Source of the DNA: Tribonema minus
Taxonomy: Eukaryota > Sar > Xanthophyceae > Tribonematales > Tribonemataceae
Assembly: GCA_017506865.1 (NCBI GenBank)
Contig: JAFCMP010000154.1
Span: 91,498-155,497 of the forward strand
DNA length: 64,000 nucleotides
Direction: 5' to 3'
Notes under the pieces: model-generated
Seen by the model: the letters and a program-made list of their open reading frames with translations, nothing else
What the model was told of the DNA's origin: nothing
The model's database searches: none
In this document: piece after piece, positions 15,101-27,200 of the stretch
Layout of the letters: each line of letters starts with the position of its first letter
How positions within the stretch are numbered: the stretch's first letter is position 1
Position numbers and translations under genes: made by a program

Positions 15101-18100
15101 CACATCCCGAAGCGCTGCGGGTGCAGTAGCCCGCACATTCTGACATGATAAGCGGCTGCAGCAGCCAAGGCACGCTACGAGGCAAGCGCAGACCGGCGCG
15201 ACAATAGGCTGCTGAGCGCTCGGAAGCCCTTGCCCTAGCCCTAACTTCCAACCCTAACTTTAAGGTGACGGAACCGTGTTGTGTGTGTTTGAAGCGCAAG
15301 AAATTGTGAGGGACGGCGGCTGCGCACGCTTGCATACTGATGGGGCATGACATATCGCCGCCGCCGCCGCCGCTTGTTGCTCCTTGCAGATCTCCGCTGA
15401 GTCGTACGCGAACGCGCTGCGACTCCAGTGGCCGACGCAGCAGCAGCGCAGGACGCCGCAGGCGGCCTTTGCCGCAGCGATGCTCGCCAGCCCCAAGGCC
15501 ATGTGGGACATGGGGGGGACGAGAGCCCCCGCGGCGGGGGCGGGGGCGGCGGACGCATCAGCGCTCAGGGGTTTCGTGCTGCAGGTATGTATGGCTCTTT
15601 GGGGGTATGTTGTGACTATTGAGGGAGGTAGGTATAGGTATGGTGACTTGAGGGGGCGGTTGGTGAGTCAGCGCTCAGGGGATTTTGTGACGCTGTGTGT
15701 GTGGCTCCCCGTGGGTATGCTGTGAATTAATATGACAATTCTCTCTGTGGATATGTTGTGACTGTACTCTTGAAGAAGGCGGGTAGGGGGTACGGCCACT
15801 GTGAGGGGGGGGCGGACGCATCAGCGCCCAGGGGCTTTGGGGTACAGGTACGCATGGCAGCCTGCGCACCTGTTCATCGTCAACGAACATCATTATTGAT
15901 GCTTGGTACGTATATACATATGTGTGCACGTACGAAGGGGGGCTCTGCGCTGCAGGTGTGGCTGCCTGTGCTCCTCAGCCTCAGGGGTATGTGAAGTATA
16001 TGTGCATTGTCGAAGTAGGTAGGTAGAGGAATGCCCACTGTGGGGAGGGCTGAGCGCGTCAGCACCTTAGACGGCATGTACGGCAGCGCATGTACTTGAG
16101 GGCGCGTGAAGTGTTTGCATTATCGAAGCAAGTGGGTGAAGTGGAGGGGCACTGACTGCATGTCAGGGCTATTTGCTGCAGGTATGGCCGTCATGTACTT
16201 CATGACTCTCACTTACCCCCTCCCCCCTGTCCCCCCCCCCCCCCTTCCCCCCCTTTTTCACTGCGGCCAGGCGTGGATGGACTACGCGAGCCCGCTCAAG
16301 TCGAAGCTGCCGGCGCTGGTGACGTCGCTGGAGGCAGCGGCTCAGCAGCCGACGCGCGGCGCCGCGCGGCAGCGCTGGCTGGCGGCGCGCCTGCGCGAGC
16401 TACGGGAGCGCGTCGCCGAGACGGACGCCGCGGTCGCGCCGCTGCGGCAGGCGCACGCGGTGGGCGCCACCGCCGAAGACACGGTGAGCGCAATGAGAGT
16501 GCTGCTTGGAGTACTGAGCGAGAGTGGCATTCGTGACAGCGAGTAGTACTCGATGTTTTGCTGGCGGTTTTATACGTAGCTACCCTAGGTTAATGTGGAC
16601 GCTGTGATCGCGCCGCTGCGGCAGGCGCACGCGGTCAGCGCCGCCGCCGAGGACGCGGTGAGCGCAACGAGAGTAACCGCCTGCGATGTTGCATTGCTGC
16701 TTGGCGTACTGAACGAGAGGGCCGCCTGTGACCGCGAGGGATACTCCTTGCACTGCTAACGGTGTTTTACGTACCTACCCTAGGTCAAGATTGACGCTGC
16801 GGTCCGAGCCGCTGTGGCAGGCGCGCAATGGGCGCCACCGTTAAAGGCATGATGAGCGCAACGAGCATAATCGACTTGCAGCCGCTGGGAGTGCTCATCC
16901 TCCATTAGTGACGGAACAGCGGTTACCTAACGCCGTACCGTAGCAGTGTCATGTATACCTACCCAATACAGAGGTGGGTGAGGCGGTCACGCCGCTGCGG
17001 CAGGCGCATGCGGTCGGCGCCACTGCTGAAGATTCGGTGGGCTGTCGCGCAACTGCTGGCAGCTGCTTGCCTCGCTTGCGTGCCGACTGTTGGAATATGA
17101 GATGGTCCAATACTTAGTGCATACCCTAGGGGTAGGGCACGGTCCAGTTCTAAGGGTTTCTCCAGTAAGTTCTAGCAAGTTCTTGAAGGTTCTGGGGCCC
17201 CTACGGAACGGAAGGTTCCCGCTGGCCCTTGTTTTATGTCAGCAATAATATCACTTCTTCTTCTCCCAGCTCGAGGCGCCTGCGGGCGGCCTGCGGCCAG
17301 GGCATGGCTGCTCTCCTCTCTCTCTGCGCACCCCCGGTTTTCCAATGGTTATGAGCCTGCGCTCATGAGGAGAAGCCTGCACAGCTGAAGAAGACAGTCC
17401 CCAGCTTCCGAAGCCACTGGGTTATCAATGGGCGCACGCGCAGCAGCGACGAGGACGGCTGATCACCTATCGTTTGCTGGCGTGGAGGACATACCTAAGT
17501 AGGAGACAGCGTACAGCACGAGCTGCATCACGCTGTGAGGTCAGGTGCAGGAAGGCATCCGACTAGATTCAGCATGCGAGTTCAGCTGTGGCCAACTCTA
17601 CCTCACGACGACGGCAGCAGCAGCTACATCAGGGATGTACGTCGTTCGGCAACAACAGCAGCAGCAGGAGCAGCTTGACTTCGGAGTGCTAGCGTCGTGC
17701 ACAAGCGGAGCAGTTGAGCTACGGCCATGATGTCAGCACAGATTGCCACCCCAGGCACGGGGAAGGGTCCGTAAATCCCAGCGTGGTAGGACCGTGGCAT
17801 CGGCAAGGGGTTAAGGGTGTTGCAAGGCACACCCAATGCGACGTGGGCACAGCGTATGGCTGGTGCGCTATTGGAAAACCGGGGGTGCGCAGAGAGAGAG
17901 GAGAGCAGCCATGCCCTGGCCGCAGGTCGCCCGCAGGCGCCTCGAGCTGGGAGAAGAAGAAGTGATATTATTGCTGACACAAAACAAGGGCCAGCGGGAA
18001 CCTTCCGTTCCGTAGGGGCCCCAGAACCTTCAAGAACTTGCTAGAACTTACTGGAGAAACCCTTAGAACTGGACCGTGCCCTACCCCTAGGGTATGCACT

Positions 18101-19154
18101 AAGTATTGGACCATCTCATATTCCAACACCCTCCCCCAGTCAACGCTCCATGCCCTCATGAGCTTGACTGTATCTGCACGATATCAGCACCCAAAAGAGC
18201 CTGGTGCCTTACCTCTGCACAATACACTGCTACATCTGCAGCTACTTGCAAACTATCAGGCAACACCTGCGCCGTGAACAACTTGTCACTCAACGCTTTA
18301 TGCCCATTACTACCTGCGCTGCTAACAAGCGCATGCCGTGCCCCCCATAAATGTTGAGAGGTACCCTCCCCGGCTATGCCCGCCAGACTAACATCCTGTA
18401 CCATCTACGCTCCAGCTATACTCCAGCAGACCAAGCCCTGAGCGCATTTTATCTGCCGCTCCTTAGCCAGCTGCTCCTCGTACCAGTCCTGATCGTCATA
18501 AGCTCCTGAGCTTGAGCACGCTCCATGCCCCTTGGGCATTGGTCGCCTCTGTCACAGCTCGACCTCCGGGCATGCCTGTGTGCCGACAATTTGACAGAGA
18601 CCGTCACATTCTGCGCGTGATCGCGTTGTGTATGTGGCTTGTGAAGTGCTTTAGCGGCGCGGCTTCAGGGGCCGGCAGCGGCGGCGGCGCCGCTGCCTCA
18701 GGCGCATGCTGCCAATGTCATCACTCAGCTCGCCGAGTGTCCGCGTGCGATGCGTGTGCCTGGCGCCTGGCATTCAGCATGCATGCTGCCAAGTCAGGGC
18801 AGGCAGTAACACACATCGCATATGCCAATAACACGCGCACACCGCCAAGACACGCATGCAGCCTCATGCACCTCTCATGTCCCCGCACGACACATGCCAG
18901 TTCTCAGTTCCGAACGCCGACGCATCACTGCGCTCCTGCGCTCACAGGACCCCGGGAACAGAGCGGCGAGCCAGCCGGAGCGCATCGCGGCGGTGGCGGT
19001 CGACGTGCGCCGCCTGCTCGCGGCGGCTGCGGAGGCGTGGGCGGAGGCGTGCACACTGCTCAGCACAAGCGGCGGCGACGAGGAGTTCATGCGCGACGCG
19101 TGGGTCAGCGCGCGGCGCACGAGCGTCAAGCGCAGCAGTCTTGGCGGCGTGTAG
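165..19154 (+). CDS. Host gene 1, 3' part, 17 chained exons, function unknown
   Basis: Proposed exons: 165-301, 2099-2236, 2731-2883, 3438-3515, 3986-4163, 5345-5484, 6395-6550, 8139-8244, 9514-9687, 10479-10516, 11747-11810, 12245-12327, 13220-13328, 14281-14600, 15390-15584, 16271-16483 and 18948-19154 (stop TAG). Every junction has an AG acceptor, and the codon phase carries across all 16 introns, which strongly supports the model. Two donors are GC (302, 2884). The first exon starts with an acceptor, so the gene begins before the window. About 830 codons are visible. Exon 2 and the start of exon 3 (VDLPQFLVIARAL, AVDFE-AFLSAADQL) look like a degenerate EF-hand pair. The rest is Ala/Arg/Leu-rich and probably helical, with an Ala-rich low-complexity stretch in exon 14. 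I do not recognise the family. A further exon between 10516 and 11747 (for example near 11452) is possible. The exons are GC-richer than the introns. Confidence 0.7.
466..506 (+). repeat. Splice-junction echo of exon 165-301
   Basis: Degenerate copy of the last ~40 bases of the exon (LMRVLL..KEEQ) placed in the following intron and ending in a canonical GTACGT donor. The proposed original exon ends at a GC donor. Confidence 0.6.
2326..2386 (+). repeat. Echo of exon 2099-2236 3' end
   Basis: Repeats the exon's GTATACCGCGACGCGCACGAG region and the GTGGACTTTGAG-gt end with substitutions and a small deletion, about 100 bases downstream of the exon. Confidence 0.6.
3770..4715 (+). repeat. Echo cluster around exon 3986-4163
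   Basis: An upstream copy (3770-3832) repeats the acceptor and exon start (CAAAAGGCGGGTCAGCGCCG). Four downstream copies (about 4275-4345, 4425-4500, 4560-4605, 4640-4715) repeat the exon end, TACCACCTGCGCACGCTGCG through AGAG-gt, with increasing divergence. The copies are separated by GGGTTAGGG-like spacers. Confidence 0.7.
4205..4760 (+). repeat. Interstitial telomere-like GGGTTAGGG tracts
   Basis: Short degenerate runs of TTAGGG/TAGGGTTAGGG occur at about 4210-4275, 4355-4410, 4500-4530 and 4730-4765 between exon echoes. Complementary CCCTAACCCTAA runs occur at about 12480-12500 and 14700-14735, and degenerate ones at about 7175-7215 and 10745-10795. All are intronic. Confidence 0.6.
4805..6335 (+). 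repeat. Echo cluster around exon 5345-5484
   Basis: Three upstream copies (about 4805-4862, 4990-5040, 5158-5228) repeat the acceptor and exon start (GAGCAGGGGGGCGCTGGGCC). Five downstream copies (about 5612-5695, 5788-5842, 5935-6004, 6098-6180, 6270-6335) repeat GCTGAGCGCTGCC through CGGCTGAAGAT..GTCATCAAG and a donor. Confidence 0.75.
6634..6936 (+). repeat. Echoes of exon 6395-6550 3' end
   Basis: Three copies (about 6634-6686, 6808-6852, 6895-6936) of TCGTGGAGCCAGCAGCTGAT..GCTGAG-gtgc follow the exon. The first is almost identical to the original. Confidence 0.75.
7600..8035 (+). repeat. Upstream echoes of exon 8139-8244
   Basis: Four copies (about 7600-7645, 7722-7765, 7855-7910, 7985-8035) of a C-rich tract, an AG acceptor and the exon start (ATCTATGCGCTGAGACTTGC, GACGAAGAGCG). 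They alternate with a second repeated segment containing GTGACGCTCCTAAAA and GTGCTGAGCCATGCCCCCTG. Confidence 0.75.
8560..10085 (+). repeat. Echo cluster around exon 9514-9687
   Basis: Upstream copies (about 8560-8615, 8690-8745, 8835-8905, 9020-9110, 9205-9275, 9350-9412) repeat the acceptor and exon start: GGTGGGGAGCGCCGGTGCTG, then TTCCACGACCTGTTTGCC. Downstream copies (about 9785-9838, 10018-10085) repeat the exon end GACGCCGACCTCAAGGAC plus the gtgag donor. Confidence 0.8.
11575..11735 (+). repeat. Short tandem GCTGAGCGCTGTGCAC repeats before exon 11747
   Basis: Several degenerate units of CTGAGCGCTGTGCAC/CTGAGCGCTGCTGCAC, interrupted by a C tract of about 20, lead up to the acceptor at 11746. 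Confidence 0.55.
13795..14225 (+). repeat. Upstream echoes of exon 14281-14600
   Basis: Copies at about 13795-13845 and 14200-14225 repeat GTGACGCAGGxAAxCTGATGGCG, i.e. the acceptor and exon start. Long C tracts lie between them. Confidence 0.65.
15655..16190 (+). repeat. Downstream echoes of exon 15390-15584
   Basis: Copies at about 15655-15700, 15805-15865, 15940-15965 and 16150-16190 of the exon end (GACGCATCAGCGCTCAGGGG, CTGCAG) and the gtatg-type donor. Confidence 0.65.
16590..17050 (+). repeat. Downstream echoes of exon 16271-16483
   Basis: Three copies (about 16590-16672, 16780-16865, 16970-17050) repeat GCGCCGCTGCGGCAGGCGCA through the exon end GAAGAC-xCG-gtgagc. Divergence grows with distance from the exon. 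Confidence 0.75.
17088..18128. mobile_element. Foldback/TIR element, non-autonomous
   Basis: Near-perfect inverted arms of 259 bp (17088-17346 and 17870-18128) start with TGTTGGAATATGAG and surround about 520 bp of unique sequence. No transposase-like reading frame is present. I see no clear target-site duplication (flanks CCGAC and CCCTC). It lies in the last intron of gene 1. It looks like a non-autonomous DNA transposon (MITE/foldback) of undetermined superfamily. Confidence 0.75.
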
Positions 19155-20275
19155 GGTTGCGGTTGTAGTTGAGGCGCGCGCTGCGTGGCTGTGGTCTGCG
19201 GTCTGTGTTCTATAAAACGCGGCGCACAAACTTCATCTGGGGCATTCACAGCAGCAACAAGCAGCAGCACTGGTTCAAGATGAAGCTGCATCCGGCGGGG
19301 CACACCGGCTTGCAGAGCATAGTGCCTTGAATGCACACTCCCGGAAACATTCAGATGGTTCTCTGTGGCGCATGCAGAACATTGTCAGGTGCTGCCATGA
19401 GGGGTTGCGATGAGGTTACAAAGAGTAGCATCAGTGCAGGCATCAGTCCTCACTGCAGGTCCTGGAGTACACCAGCAGCGCTCAAAGCGACACCAGCAAG
19501 CCGCACACCAGTTCTCCTGCGTGCACAGGAGTGGCACTGCTACGCATCTCATGAGAGCGACCATCAGGACATCATCGTTTTCTCTTTGCGACATTGCTCT
19601 CTCTGCCTCGTCTATGCCATTGACGAGTCCGAGTCGATGTTGGTGATGCCTGCAGTGCAGTCTGAGGCCTTGAGGTATGCATGTGCATCATATGCATACA
19701 ACATTGATGGCTGCATGGGGCTTGGGCCTTACAGGGGAGGCTGGCACGCATGCCTAAGTGCGCAGCTGCAGGAATTGACTGTCATGTGCCGATGCGTCGG
19801 GCAGTTGAACATGTCGCTGTCATGCTTTCAATGTACGGGTGCTCAGCGGAATGTGTGCGTGCATGCATTCAACAAGCGCATGCCAGTGGAGCCCCATGCA
19901 CCTCTTCCTCAGAAAACGGCACGGAGCACAAGTCGGAGGGCCGCCCTGCCCCCGCCCCCTCAGGCTTCAACAAACCATCTGTGCAGGGGGGATCTGCTGC
20001 GCGTTCATTGAAGCTGCCCTGTTGCGGTGGTGTCCGCAGCATAATCTGGCTGCGACCTCATAGCAGCAAGGATGCGTACGTCTCGCGTGCCGGTCATTCT
20101 TATAAATTGTGTTCTACAAAATGCTGAAAGACGACTCTGGATGTGAGGTCTCTACATGTTGTGCTAGCGCAGCAACTGTCAGATTAACTGTTCAAGTCTT
20201 GCATGCACATCCAATGAGTCACTGCAAGTTCAGCAATTACCTCAGTGATTCATGATAATTTGTTGAATAATGGTG
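19155..20275. other. Intergenic region, no supported gene
   Basis: Open frames here (for example 19331-20011) show no domain, splice-consistent structure or repeat signature. Nothing supportable is seen apart from the target-site duplication of the LINE fragment that follows. Confidence 0.4.
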
Positions 20276-20289
20276 GTACTACCAGTAGC

Positions 20290-21378
20290 CTGAAGCGCCC
20301 CAATCAGAGTGCGCTTGCAGATGCCGTCGCTACCGAGCTTGCAGATAAGGTGGAGGCGGACCTAGGCCTATAGCTGCAACAGCTGCCGCAGGGCACGCAA
20401 CGCACGCAAGCACTTGCTCGATTCCGGTCGCAGCGCCACATGCACTCGATCGGCATGGCATTCCTCAACGAGCCCATGTACTCCACAACGGCTTCGTTCG
20501 ATGGCCTATCCTGGCAGCTGGCCGTCAAACGCGCCATCGGAGTAGAGGAGCAGACGGCAGGCTGCAAGCTGTGCGGGAAGTCGCCGGGCGGCACCCTGCA
20601 TGCACGGCTGTGTCAAGCGCCACGCGTCAAGGCGCACGACACCATTGTCCACAATAGCGTCAAGAGGGCCACACAGCGCCTCCTGCGGCAATACCTCAAA
20701 ACGGGACTGGTGGACGAGGACTACACGCCGTTTCTGGGGTCCGCCGGGCCGCCGGGGAGTTGCAGGATGGACATCGTGCTGCCTGCCGACGCCTTCCCGG
20801 TGACCGGCTACGACGACCCGACACGCCACCTACCGCTCATGGTGGACGTTACCTGCTTCGAGGCACAGGTGGCGTCGCGGGCGGCGAAGACTGCAGCAGA
20901 CCCCGAGCGATGCTGCCGCGACCAAGAGGCCGCCAAGACTACCCACTATTCTGGTCATTATGATCAGAATTGCTACAAACTTGCCACTTTGGCAATAGGG
21001 TCATTTGGCAGCATCGGGGAGCAGGGGCAGAAGCTGCTGGAGGCTGTGGCGACGGAGTACGCCAGCAGGATGTCAGTGCCCGGAGGAGCGCGCCCTAAAG
21101 CTCTCAAGGGCATCGCCCTGGCGCGCTTACGCTCGGCACTGTTGGCAGCGCTCCACATGGCGTACTCTGGCCGTGTCATGACACACATGGCAGAATCCAG
21201 GGGGGGGGGGCACATGGAGGAGGACGTAGGGGAGGACCCCGAGATGCCATTTGGCGGCGGCGGCGTTTGAGTGGTTGTCGTTGCGACACTTTCAGACTGT
21301 CATACGACATGTAGATTCCTTACAGCTAGATGCCAATCATCTGGGCTTTTTCGCGCCCTGAGCGAGAATTAATAAAAA
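20290..21378 (+). pseudogene. 5'-truncated LINE fragment A (RLE domain end of ORF2)
   Basis: The open frame 20440-21270 encodes the C-terminal part of a non-LTR retrotransposon ORF2. It has a CxxC-x8-H-x4-C zinc knuckle (CKLCGKSPGGTLHARLC) followed by a PD-(D/E)xK-like restriction-type endonuclease segment (CRMDIVLP ... LMVDVTCFEAQ). The reverse transcriptase is missing. A 14-bp target-site duplication GTACTACCAGTAGC flanks it (20276-20289, 21379-21392), so the 5' truncation happened at insertion. The 3' end is AATAAAAA. It belongs to a different family from the long LINE copies in this window. Confidence 0.8.
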
Positions 21379-21392
21379 GTACTACCAGTAGC

Positions 21393-24271
21393 ATTGTGCG
21401 TGTCAATCATCTTGCAGCAGGCGCTGCGCAGCATGATGCAGCAATTGCATGGACGAGTTTGCCCGTGGGTGGCTGTCCGCACATCCCTGCTGCACACATT
21501 CCCTTCCGTCCCCTGCCAGTCTAGAATCCTGTTCGCTGCTTTTGTAAAAACATGAAGGGGTCATTGGGACAAGGTTCAAGTTGGACAGAACCTTCTGAAT
21601 TGAATCTCATGATGAGCTCTTTTCAAAGTTTAAGTTGTATATTATGTCTGGACCGCATGGGCTGAGCACACGATAAGTTGGGCTTTGCAATAACTATATC
21701 TACGGAGGGGCCGGCGGTTCGGCGCTGGCCGGAGAGGGCCGCGGCACCAGCAACAGTGCGATGCGGCGGTAAGCGCTGACGTCGCCATCGGGGCTATAAC
21801 GGCAGTAGTCAAAAGGCTTCTGCTGATAATACGCTACATGTGTACGGGCCATACCCCAAGTGGAAAACACTGCAAAGTCCCTGTCACTGTGTCAGTTCCA
21901 ACATCAAGTATTTGCACCGTTTAATATCAGATGCAAAACCACTCACGCGCTTGCTGGTCGACTTCCACTGTGTGCGAGCCAAAAGCACAGTGCAAAACAC
22001 TTTTTTTTTCTAATATCGCCAGTTCAGGATTACCTTCAAGTAATTGCATCATTGAAGTTCAGATCCAAAGTTGTACACCATCGCACGGGCTTGCTGGTTG
22101 GAGAATGCCGCCGTGGAAGTGACAGTGCTACTGTCCACAATATGCACGGCTTCTCGGACTGCATATTCCACCTGCTGCAGGACCCTACGACTCCAGGATC
22201 AGGAATATTCACTATTGCATCACAAACCATTACGGACGTACATAACAGCACTGCACGTGTAACACAAAACGTTCCGCGCATGTGCATAGGGTAACATGGT
22301 GCACAGACTGATCAATGCTCTTGTGCGCCTACAATGATCACTGATTCTCCAGCCATCTTCTGGTCATAAAGGTTGCCCCTCGCGTTTGGGCCCCCAGCTC
22401 AATGACTATATTCATGACCAAGCACAAGAAACGCGCACTCTTCGTCGTGCCGTAGCCGCCAAGCCGGGGCACATGGTATTAGACGGGCTCCCCTAGTATA
22501 TGTGACACATCGGGCCCAAAGTCTGCTGTCCGGCGGGGCCTTAATCGCCAGGGGGTCTTAATCGCCATCGCATACAATCTTGATGAGCTCAGTCGATGCG
22601 CCACAGTCACTGTATGCATGTACTTCGAAGTATGACTTACATATCATTTGTAATTGAGCCCATGGGGCGAGTTTTTTATGAGAGCGAAAAAAGGGGGGTG
22701 GGGAGCCATTTATATTAAAGAAAGGGTTGGGGTGCATTTATGTGAGGCATTTTAGTTCATCTATCACCATCATGAGGCGCCAGCATGCTTCTACGCCGCT
22801 GCTGAACCAGTTCAACTTTCGGAACGTCAGCTGCTGCTTCTGGGAGCCGTTTTGTGAGTTTCTCTACAATTTTAGCTATTTCTGTCTGCTCTGCACGTTT
22901 CTGACAGTGCATGCATGTGCACACACAATGTGCTGATGTAGCAAGAGCCATAGAGTGTGCAGAGTACAGGTACGCAGAAAATACATGCTGCGTATGCATG
23001 TGAGAAAAAGGGGAGGGGGGCACATTTTTATGAGCGAAACATAAGGGGGTGCATCATTTTGTAAGAGCTCGGAAACTTATAAGACACTCGCCCATTGGCT
23101 CGATTACAGACGATACAGTACTTCAGGTGACGTGCATCGCATTACTAATAGTATCACACTACCTGGGAGTGTCTTTTGGCAAGCCTTGGGTCATTTAATT
23201 CGGCAGCACTTGGACGCGTTCGTACTGCAGCAGAGAACACCGCATGAAACAACAACGTGTGACTGAGTGTACTGACACTGTGTCACACACAGTGGCTGCC
23301 TCACATTTTGATGACTGTCGCAACCACTGGCACCAACCATGAACCTGTCGATTAATTTCTAGGCAGAGCAAGCCAGATCATGCATGATGTGCAAGGCATA
23401 CGCACATGCTGCTGTCACTGAACCCTGCCAGGCTCTCGGACTCACTCACCTTGTAGATTGAGGCATATTCAAGACCATTGGCAACTGCTTCTAGTACTCG
23501 GACAACTAGGGCCCGAGACTGCCAGTGAGTGCTCAAACACTGATTCAGAAGCTCAACTAAATAGATTGTGACAATCAGCATGCCCAGATGTTTTGAAAGT
23601 TGAGCATCGCTGGCGTTGACTTGCGGGAAGACCTTGGGACGCGTGCGCCCTCAAGCTGAAGGTTCCTCGCCTGTAACGTAACCATATGATACTGTGTTAC
23701 CAGTGACGCCTGTTGTAAAATATACTATGCAACAGCATGAGGAACGGCAGACCTTCAGTTGAGAGTTGCTTTGAACGACCGTGGCAGCACCATGAGACCC
23801 ATGTGCCATTCAGGAGGATCTATTGCACGCATGGCTGGTACAGGACGCCCCTTGTTGGAAAGTACAGAACTGCGGGTTAGGAATGCACAGCAGCACCCGT
23901 ACCTCGAGCATGGTGTCTGTGTCATGAGCACTACAGTTTCAATGTTAGGACAGTGTCCAGTTGTCGTTTGGCTGTAGAGCAGATTGCTGCAATGATCAAG
24001 CAAATCAAAGGCCACGCGCGTGACGGCGACCATATTGCCACTACGCATCTGCAGTTTTTCAAATGTCAGCCATTGCATTGAATTCACAACAAGCAGGAAA
24101 TGGCCTTGTCAGTCACGGTGTCTTCAAGGAGAGTTTCTAATCCCAATGGCATATTGACCAAGTATCATATCATACTATCATGCGCTAGTCGCTAATATTC
24201 TATCCTATTACTGCTGTGGCACTGCTGCGCAGCTCGCTACGGGGGCTGCATACGGGCTGCACCGAACTCAG
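21393..24271. other. AT-richer intergenic or 5' intron sequence
   Basis: No supported gene. The region may hold early exons or the start of host gene 2, but I cannot place a signal-peptide exon. Small open frames (for example 21860-22294, 23755-24087) have no recognisable feature. Confidence 0.35.
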
Positions 24272-27200
24272 AGGTGCGCGTCGTCGATTGTACACTCAGC
24301 AATTCGACAGCTGTATATGGCGGCGCCATTGATACGGATGGGGAACTACACTGTGTTCGATCAGCATTTTCCGACAACAAGATAGGTAAGTCACAATGCC
24401 GCTGTGCAACGACAACACAGATGCATTTAACTTGGGGATGGTCGCTTAATCACACAAGAATCGCAATCTCTTGAAAGTACCATCGAAGCGATGACCTACT
24501 CAACATGGGCGCCGGAACGCGCACGGGTTCTTTGTCGCTGGGCAATGCGCCGCCTGACGCTGAGCTCGTGGTATATGCCAGTGCGGCTTACATCACGATG
24601 TCAGGAAATGCTGCCATTCCCTACTCTGGAAGTATACCATTATGTAGTGGCAACATGAAAATGACACTAGTAGGCTAGTACTTCTTATTAATTCTCGCTC
24701 AGGGCGCGAAAAAGCCCAGATGACTGGCATCTAACTTGAAGCTTGCTGTACGGAATCTACATGTCGTGCGACAGTCTGAAAGTGTCGCAACGACAACCAC
24801 ACACTGTTGGCAAATGCCGCCCCCGCCAAATGGCATCTCGGGATCCTCCCCTACGTCCTCCTCCATGTGCCCCCCCCCCCTGGATTCTGCCATGTGTGTC
24901 ATGACACGGCCAGAGTACGCCATGTGGAGCGCTGCCGACAGTGCCGAGCATAAGCGCGCCAGGGTGATGCCCTTAAGAGCTTTAAGGCGCGCTCCTCCGG
25001 GCACTGACATCCTGCTGGCAACTCCGTCGCCACAGCCTCCACAGCAGCTTCCGCCCCTGCTCCCCGATGCTGTCAAATGACCCTATTGCCAAAGTGGCAA
25101 GTTTGTAGCAATTCTTATCATAATGTCATTGACCAGAATAGTGGGTGTATTTGGCGGCCTCTTGGTCGCGGCAGCAGCGTTGGAGGTCTACTACAGTCTT
25201 CACCGCCTGCGACGCCACCTGTGCCTCGAAGCAGGTGACATCCACCATAAGCAGTAGTGGACGTGTCGGATCGTCGTAGCCGGTCACTGGGAAGGCGTCG
25301 GCAGGCAGCATGATGTCCATCCTGCAAGTACTACTGGTCGCACAAACGTTCCATCTCAAAACGCTGCATGCCTCATTAGTCGTGATGACGACTGGAGACA
25401 TTATAAGGCCACTAGCCCGAGGATTGGACGAAGATGAGAGCGCAGGTGTGACAACATGTTGTCAACCTGAAGATTCAATTCACAAGGCTTTACTGAATGA
25501 TGAACACTTCAGTTACGATAACGCAAAGTACCTCGCAGCACACATTGAGCACGTACCAATTGGCATGTCTGTGTCATTGACAAATAGCTTGTATACTTCG
25601 ACGCACTTGTCAAAGAGTGCAAGCGAGACAATTCCATCACATTCACTATGATAGGTTGTAGGTTGTTCAGGTTACGACTCAATGACATTCAGTTTGTCAC
25701 TCACCAAGTTGGCCGTCTTCATTATATATTTTGAATTTTTTCGCATTATCTTATGTTCATGTTGACATTTTCTAGGTAAATGCACATTACCTATTCATTG
25801 TTGCCATGATACAGATGTATCATGAACTTATTGTGTTTGGGTCGCTCTCCCTTCAAGTACAAACTTCTTGAAGTACATTTTCTGGTATGTAGTCCATGCT
25901 GCACCCCCTTCTCCCAGCAAAAATACTTTCTTGCAGCAATACACCAGGTCCCGCAGCATTCAAAAGATAGCAAGAGTCGTAGAGATGGAGGTTAAATAGC
26001 CTAAGGTATACTTGAAGCACAGTTTTTTTAACGATGCAATATTGTGCTCTGCAGGTGAAAGGAGCACATGATTGTGTAACCAGGCATGCCTCAAGTTGTG
26101 ATCAACAAAGCTTGGGCTGATACAGCGAGCTGATCAGCAGGCACCTTTTCTACTCTCGTCTGTCTTCATTACTGTCTTCTACAAGCCGTGCAGCATTTTT
26201 GCCACTTGATACCTGGGTGGATGTGTTGCCTGCTGCTGCAGTGCCTCATGATTTCCAGGCAGGAAATGGTGGTGCAATCAACGGCAATGAAGGTTCCAGC
26301 GTATCTGTGACCGGATGCAACTTTACAGGCTGCTCTACCACACAAGTGCAAGGTGGGGCAATTGCCACTGAATCAAGGCTCAACATAACGTCCTCCAACT
26401 TTAAGGGCAACAAAGGTAAGATTTCTGCAGATGCTCAACCGATTTCCCACAGATGCCCCACCGCACCCCTTGCTATGCATAGGCTGGAAAACCTTCAATT
26501 TTATTTTTCAGCAAGAAAGCTAGTTTTCATTTTCATTCACCATGCCATTGGTGCAGCAAATTCACACATCGTACAAGCTGTACCAGTTCAAGGTCTTTAC
26601 TATAACAGCCCGCTCGCCAGCACATTCTACCGATCATGGTGTGCCCACTAGCAGGTCAACTATATGCAAGTTGCCGCTTTGTGCGAGCATCTGTGGTGAG
26701 TATTGATGCAGCATGGTGCAGTAATGCACAAGAACTGTTCACGAACATGGCAATTTCTTTCAAACACCACCCACCCTAGACCCCTTGACCTGCCCTAAGG
26801 CATTTCCTAACTGAAGACAACGTTGTGAAAGATTGAACTCGGCGGCTCACACGCGCTTGCATCTGCATAATACACACTGTGTCAGTTCTGCTACCACATT
26901 TCATGTTGCGTAATGAGATAGTGACCCCTGTAGTGCACCTCAGTCTGCTCCGTAGTGGAGCATGGTGCTTTTGTCCAGGAACATGTCATGTCATTCTGTT
27001 TGCACGGGAAGATGGCACTGTAGTGACATTAAATATTGGCACCATAGTTCAATACTGACTGAAGTCTATTATCAAACTTCAGTGCAATGGTATTCTGCGA
27101 CAAACATCATATTTTCTGTGGGGTCATATGCACAAATCTCAAAGTTGCAATCGCTATAGAAGTATGTGCCATCAGCTCATCTTTGATGTACTTGCTAGTT

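Noticed and set aside
19331-20011. 226-residue open frame as a host gene
   Set aside because: No recognisable domain, low-quality composition and no splice-supported continuation.
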